A DNA stretch of 16,627 nucleotides from a bacterium UBP10_UBA1149 (GTDB lineage: Bacteria > Desulfobacterota > Binatia > UBA1149). The DNA lies in NCBI GenBank assembly GCA_002311335.1, contig DBZX01000015.1, positions 74,919 through 91,545 on the forward strand. The letters run 5' to 3'. Positions 12,593 through 16,627 of the stretch are shown here, piece by piece; positions within the stretch are counted from its first letter, which is position 1, and the number at the start of each line of letters is the position of its first letter. The position numbers and the translations under genes are program-made. The notes under the pieces are model-generated. The model worked only from the letters and a program-made list of their open reading frames with translations. It did no database searches and was not told the origin of the DNA.

Positions 12593-15500
12593 TCACGCGC
12601 GGGTAACGCGGCGGTACACGCGCGGCAGCTCGCCGGGCAGCGAGCTTATGTCGTCTATGACCGAGTAGCGCGCGCCGGGGCACATGTCGCGCAGGTAGTC
12701 GTGTCCCGAGGGGTCTATGGTTATGCAGAAGCTGCCCACGCCCGAGCGCTCCAGCTCCTGCAGGGCCATGGCGGTGTCGCGTATACCGTAGGTGTTTGAG
12801 CGCCGGTCTTCGCCGTAGTCACTGTCCTGCGGAAACCCGTCGCTGAGAAGTATCAGGTGGCGGGAGCGCGCGCTCACGCGGGCGAGCTTGTCGGCCGAGT
12901 GCCTCAGCGCGGTACCCATGCGCGTTGAGCGCCGGGGCTGGATGGCGCCTATGCGACCCTTCACCATGGGCCCCATGGTCTCGACGAAAGACTTGACCTG
13001 GTAGTACTCCACGTTGTGTCGGCCGTTACCCGAAAATCCGTAGATGGCCCAGGAGTCGCCGATATCGCCGAGCACCTCGGAAAGTACCACCAGGGTTTCC
13101 TTGATGAGGTCTATGACCAGGCGTGGCTCGCCGTCGCTGTCGGCCAGGGGCTCGTCGGTAGACGCGCTCATGTCGACCAGGAACAAGGTCGCCACGTCGC
13201 GTTCTTCGCGGCGACGGGAGATATAGAAGCGATCAGTGGGCGACCTGCGCGACTTGAGCTCGGCCTGGGCGTCGACCAGGGCGTTGAGGTCGAAGTCGTG
13301 GCCGTCTTCCATGCCGCGTACCTTGCGGTACTGCTCGGGTTTCATGCGGTTGAATTCCTGCCGCACCTGCGAGAGCAGCTCGCCCGAGCGGCCGATGACC
13401 TCGAGATAGTAGTGGCCGCCGTCGCCCTCGATGCTGGTCTCCTGCAGGCTGCACCACTGGCGGCGGTAGTCCGACACCTGGTAGTCCCACTCGTCGTAGA
13501 GATAACTGTCGGTGTGCACCTGTTCGCGCAGCCAGCCACGCACGGCGGCCGTATCGCCGCGATCCATCATGGCACGCAGTTCGCGCAGCGAATCCGAGGG
13601 GAGCTTGCCCAGCAGGTCGGTGATGTAGAGTCCCAGCCCCGGTTGCTCGCTACCGTGCGACTCGGAAAGCTTTAGAGAATCGGCCTGCTCGAGCAGACGG
13701 CGGATTTCGTCAGTGCTCAGGGCCGTACCGGGGGCCTCGTCGTCGCCGTCGGCTTCGGACAGTTGCAGCTCGCGCTCGTCCGGGTCCAGGAATTCGCCGT
13801 CGTCGGGGCCGGCCGTGGCCTTGTCGTCACCCGCTGCGCCGGGCATCGGGCCTGCCGGGTCTTCGCCCATGTCGCCAGGGTCGAGAATCGTCGCCCCGCC
13901 CAGCTCGATGAAGTTGTCAGGGTCGTCGGGGTCCTCGGCCCTCGAGTCGGCCAGGGCGAGCAGCGGGTAGAGGGCGGCAAACAGCGTGGCGCTGTCGTAC
14001 ACACTCGCTTCGGGATGGCGGAGTTGCCGCAGCGGTTCGGCCAGGGTCGCGGCCGAGCGGGCCAGCCGCGGCTCCAGGTCTTCGCGTTTGAACCCGCCCA
14101 CGGTGAGATGAAACAGCGCTTCGAGCAGCAGGTCGGCCGGGCGATCGGCCGCCTGTGGCGGTGGGTTGTCGGCGTAGTGGGCGCCCAGCCGTCGCATGTC
14201 GATGGCCAGGCCGGGAAACTCGCGCTGCAGGCAGGCGTCTATTCTCGCCCCGTCGAGCAACACGAACAGGCCGTGTGCGAGCAGCGGGTTGGGGTAGGAC
14301 TCGAGCAGGGCCGCGAGGCCCGTCGACTCTTCGGCCGGCTTGCTCTCACGACCTGCAACGGCGGGCGGCGACCAGCCCAGGTTCTTGAAGTGATCGAGTT
14401 TGAAGTCAAAACTGCCGTATTCCCAGCGGCCGGCCACGTGGGCAACGGTGAGTTTGTACATGAGCAGGTTGTCTTCGCTGCTCGAGAACAGGCTCACTCT
14501 TTCGGGAAGGCGCAGGCTTGTTTCATCGCCGGGCGACAAGGGCGGCCTCAGCCAGGTGCCGGTCGACGCAACGAGCTGAAAATGTCGGCGTGACATCATG
14601 CGAAGGTAGCGCTGCATGAGGCCTTCTATCTCTTCGAACTGCATGCTCGCGCTGTGCTCGACGAGCAGTTTGTGAGCTGTCCTGGTGTGTATGGCCAGGT
14701 GGGCGAGCAGTGCCGCCTGGCCGCGGTCGGCCAGCTCACCCGCTTGCTCGAGCCACAACTCGACGCCCTCGCGCCCGCCCTCGTCGAGCGCCCGGTGCAT
14801 GGATCTGAGGTAGGTGGGCAGCGCCGCGGGCAGCAGGCGTGCCACCGCGGGTGCGCGCGACAACAAGAACAAGGCGTCGTCCTGGTCGAGGTCGTGCAAG
14901 GTGGCCGACAGCAGGTGCAGCGCGTCGGCCAGTCCGTCGGCCACTGTTGCCGGCTTAAGCGCTTCTTCGACGGCTTCGAACAATGCACGGCGACAGTCGG
15001 GGGCAAGCGATTTCAGCGCTGCCGGCAATGCGCTGACCAGTTCGCGTGCCGCGAGAACGTCACCGGCGGACAGGTCAGCGCAGAGCTTGAGACAGCGCTC
15101 CTGCTCCGAGGCTTCGAGGCCGGCGAGTTCGTTGGCGAGTCGCGGCGGCCAGGGGGGAGCCTTGCGGCGGCCGGGTTGGGGGGCCGACACGCAGCGACTC
15201 CAGTGACCCACCGACCCCGGGGCGAGTACGTCCAGCAGGCCGGGCATCGTTTCCACCAGCGCCCGGCCGGCCATTTCCTCTCGCCAACCGCCGTCTGCGA
15301 GCAGCTCTAGGGTGGCGTCGCGCCAGGCGAGCAGGGCGGTGGGGTTTACCGTGCCGCTTTCCAGCGCCGGCGTGGTCGCCTCGGCAAAGTCGCTGCCCAG
15401 TCGACGCGAGCGCTCCAGCAGAGCGGCGCAGCAGGCCAGCCACTGCGCGGGTTCGAGCGGCGAGCCTTCGCGGTAGAGAAAACGGCTGGCCTCGAACCAC

Positions 15501-15778
15501 GCGGACGCTGCGTCGCGCTGCTCGAGGTCCTGCCCCAGAAGGGTGATGGTGTCGGCCAGCCAGTCGTGCAGGCGCGCGGGCGAGTCGCGGGCTACCGCGG
15601 CAGCCGCGACCAGGAAGGAGTGCGCCAGGGTGACCGAGCGAAGCGCCAGCAGGTCGCCGGTGGCCAACAGTTTTTCACGGTCGGCGGGTGGGAGTGAAGC
15701 CACCGTCTCAAGCGCGGCTTCGCCCTCACTGTTGTCGGCCAGGTGGCGGCTCGACAACCACTTTCGTTCGTCGCTCAC
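12593..15778 (-). CDS. CbbO/NorD-type VWA-domain protein, extended
   Basis: Predicted partner of the upstream AAA+ ATPase, 1061 residues, much longer than the roughly 600-800 typical of NorD or CbbO as I know them. What is seen: an Ala/Leu-rich, helical N-terminal part (about 1-600) suggesting repeat-like helices, an acidic, Asp/Gly/Pro-rich probable linker (about 606-690), and a C-terminal von Willebrand A domain with the MIDAS motif D-M-S-A-S (Asp869, Ser871, Ser873), a S-T-R-M-G-T loop (about 951-956) and S-D-G (979-981). In CbbQ-CbbO and NorQ-NorD, the VWA protein docks the ATPase hexamer onto a metalloenzyme to activate or metallate it. The GTG start lies 4 nt after the ATPase stop, so the two are translationally coupled. 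The client enzyme is not in the window. Confidence 0.87.
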   Translation of the reverse strand: MSDERKWLSSRHLADNSEGEAALETVASLPPADREKLLATGDLLALRSVTLAHSFLVAAAAVARDSPARLHDWLADTITLLGQDLEQRDAASAWFEASRFLYREGSPLEPAQWLACCAALLERSRRLGSDFAEATTPALESGTVNPTALLAWRDATLELLADGGWREEMAGRALVETMPGLLDVLAPGSVGHWSRCVSAPQPGRRKAPPWPPRLANELAGLEASEQERCLKLCADLSAGDVLAARELVSALPAALKSLAPDCRRALFEAVEEALKPATVADGLADALHLLSATLHDLDQDDALFLLSRAPAVARLLPAALPTYLRSMHRALDEGGREGVELWLEQAGELADRGQAALLAHLAIHTRTAHKLLVEHSASMQFEEIEGLMQRYLRMMSRRHFQLVASTGTWLRPPLSPGDETSLRLPERVSLFSSSEDNLLMYKLTVAHVAGRWEYGSFDFKLDHFKNLGWSPPAVAGRESKPAEESTGLAALLESYPNPLLAHGLFVLLDGARIDACLQREFPGLAIDMRRLGAHYADNPPPQAADRPADLLLEALFHLTVGGFKREDLEPRLARSAATLAEPLRQLRHPEASVYDSATLFAALYPLLALADSRAEDPDDPDNFIELGGATILDPGDMGEDPAGPMPGAAGDDKATAGPDDGEFLDPDERELQLSEADGDDEAPGTALSTDEIRRLLEQADSLKLSESHGSEQPGLGLYITDLLGKLPSDSLRELRAMMDRGDTAAVRGWLREQVHTDSYLYDEWDYQVSDYRRQWCSLQETSIEGDGGHYYLEVIGRSGELLSQVRQEFNRMKPEQYRKVRGMEDGHDFDLNALVDAQAELKSRRSPTDRFYISRRREERDVATLFLVDMSASTDEPLADSDGEPRLVIDLIKETLVVLSEVLGDIGDSWAIYGFSGNGRHNVEYYQVKSFVETMGPMVKGRIGAIQPRRSTRMGTALRHSADKLARVSARSRHLILLSDGFPQDSDYGEDRRSNTYGIRDTAMALQELERSGVGSFCITIDPSGHDYLRDMCPGARYSVIDDISSLPGELPRVYRRVTRA

Positions 15779-15782
15779 TGCG

Positions 15783-16607
15783 TCAGTCGGGCGGGAAAAT
15801 AGACGACACCAGTTCGGCCACGGCTCCCTGCGTGGCTGGGTCGTCGCTGAGGGCCCGTATCATGGTCGCCTCGCAGGCCCGCTGCCGGGTGGTGCCGTGG
15901 TTGATCAGCTGGGCAGCGTAGAGAAGCAGGCGGGTGCTCACGCCTTCTTCGAGTCCACCCGACTTGAGTTCGCGCACGCGCTCGCCGAGGTGGGCAAGGT
16001 CCATGGCCGTATCGAGATCAACGCCGCTTTCGTGGGCGATGATTTCGGCCTCGCGGTCTCGCGGCGGGTAGTCGAACTCAAGCGTCACGAAGCGTTGTCG
16101 AGTGGACGGCTTGAGGTCCTTGAGTACAGATTGGTAGCCGGGGTTGTACGACACCACGAGCATGAACTCGGGATGGGCCTGGGCGATCTCGGCGCGCTTG
16201 TCGATGGGCAGTATGCGCCGGTGGTCGGTGAGGGGGTGGATGAGCACCATGGTGTCCTTGCGAGCCTCGACCAGCTCGTCGAGGTAGCACACGCAGCCGC
16301 TGCGCACCGCGCGCGTGAGCGGGCCGTCCATCCACACGGTCTCGTCGCCACGGATGAGATAGCGGCCTACGAGGTCGCTGCCGGTCAAGTCCTCGTTGCA
16401 GGCAACGGTGATGAGCGGCAGGGGCCGGTCGTCGCTGGCCTTGACGAGTTTCCACGCCATGTACTCCACGAAGCGGGTCTTGCCGCAGCCCGTGGGCCCC
16501 TTCAGCAGTATGGGCAACTGCAGCTTGAAGGCGGCCTCGAAGATCTCGACCTCGTCGTTTATGGGCAGGTACCAGGGGGCGTTTTCGTCGTGCTCTTTAC
16601 CGCTCAC
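15783..16607 (-). CDS. CbbQ/NirQ/NorQ-type AAA+ ATPase
   Basis: Predicted MoxR-class AAA+ ATPase of 274 residues that assembles as a ring to remodel or activate a metalloenzyme. What is seen: Walker A G-P-T-G-C-G-K-T (37-44), the E-D-L-x-G-S-D-L-V-G-R-Y stretch (about 72-83), Walker B C-V-C-Y-L-D-E-L with Asp110/Glu111, the sensor segment V-S-Y-N-P-G-Y-Q (Asn155), and arginine-finger candidates S-T-R-Q-R-F (Arg170, Arg172). A C-terminal helical region fits the CbbQ/NirQ/NorQ domain. The GTG start has GAGG 7 nt upstream (16615-16618). It is followed by the VWA protein after 4 nt. The family includes rubisco activases and nitric-oxide-reductase maturation factors. With no cbbLS or norCB in view, the symbol is left blank. 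Confidence 0.92.
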   Translation of the reverse strand: MSGKEHDENAPWYLPINDEVEIFEAAFKLQLPILLKGPTGCGKTRFVEYMAWKLVKASDDRPLPLITVACNEDLTGSDLVGRYLIRGDETVWMDGPLTRAVRSGCVCYLDELVEARKDTMVLIHPLTDHRRILPIDKRAEIAQAHPEFMLVVSYNPGYQSVLKDLKPSTRQRFVTLEFDYPPRDREAEIIAHESGVDLDTAMDLAHLGERVRELKSGGLEEGVSTRLLLYAAQLINHGTTRQRACEATMIRALSDDPATQGAVAELVSSIFPPD

Positions 16608-16627
16608 GGCAGGTCCTCAGGCTGGTC

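Noticed and set aside
12593..16607. Assignment as a specific cbbQO or norQD operon
   Set aside because: The ATPase and VWA motifs fit both groups, and neither rubisco nor nitric oxide reductase genes are in the window, so a specific symbol would be a guess.
1..16627. Mobile element, phage, CRISPR array or tRNA
   Set aside because: No transposase, integrase, direct-repeat array, cloverleaf or terminal inverted repeat could be recognised. All gene order looks chromosomal.

Overview
This is a high-GC bacterial window with short intergenic gaps, frequent GTG and TTG starts, a lipobox lipoprotein and a Sec-type signal peptide. It looks like an uncultivated Gram-negative chromosome. No rRNA, tRNA, CRISPR array, integrase or transposase is visible, so the region looks chromosomal rather than mobile. 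The exact phylum cannot be fixed from the sequence. A Lys/Ala/Cys-rich repeat module in the secreted esterase, a LinB-like dehalogenase and common use of the rare AUA codon remind me of uncultivated deltaproteobacteria-like lineages such as Binatota. That placement is recollection, not a search result.

Layout. At 129-626 (+) is a small thioredoxin-fold protein, meeting tail to tail with a permuted papain-like (YiiX/C92) enzyme at 627-1556 (-). A minus-strand pair follows: aspartate-semialdehyde dehydrogenase (3113-4195) and then an Nramp-fold transporter (1695-3083) that lacks the canonical metal-binding motifs. A divergent region at 4196-4375 leads into a plus-strand run: a DUF3024-like small protein (4376-4744), a lactonase-like metallo-beta-lactamase lipoprotein (4774-5772) and a family 2 glycosyltransferase (5839-6588). 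That run ends at a strong inverted repeat (6602-6632).

The minus-strand block 6641-9966 reads, in transcription order: enoyl-CoA hydratase/isomerase, LinB-like haloalkane dehalogenase, Gfo/Idh/MocA oxidoreductase and NUDIX hydrolase. The first two are separated by 1 nt and the next pair by 6 nt, so they are probably co-transcribed. Next comes a secreted alpha/beta-hydrolase esterase carrying two copies of a four-cysteine module (10048-11748, -), divergent from endonuclease III (11946-12587, +). The window closes with a coupled minus-strand pair: a CbbQ/NirQ/NorQ-type AAA+ ATPase (15783-16607) and an unusually long CbbO/NorD-type VWA protein (12593-15778).

How the genes work together. The ATPase/VWA pair almost certainly forms a chaperone-like remodelling complex for a metalloenzyme that is not in the window. 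The dehalogenase block suggests use or detoxification of organohalides coupled to acyl-CoA metabolism, although the substrate is unknown. The asd/transporter pair may be one transcript. The most unusual items are the esterase with duplicated Cys4 modules, the motif-less Nramp protein, the 1061-residue NorD-type protein and the dehalogenase cluster.
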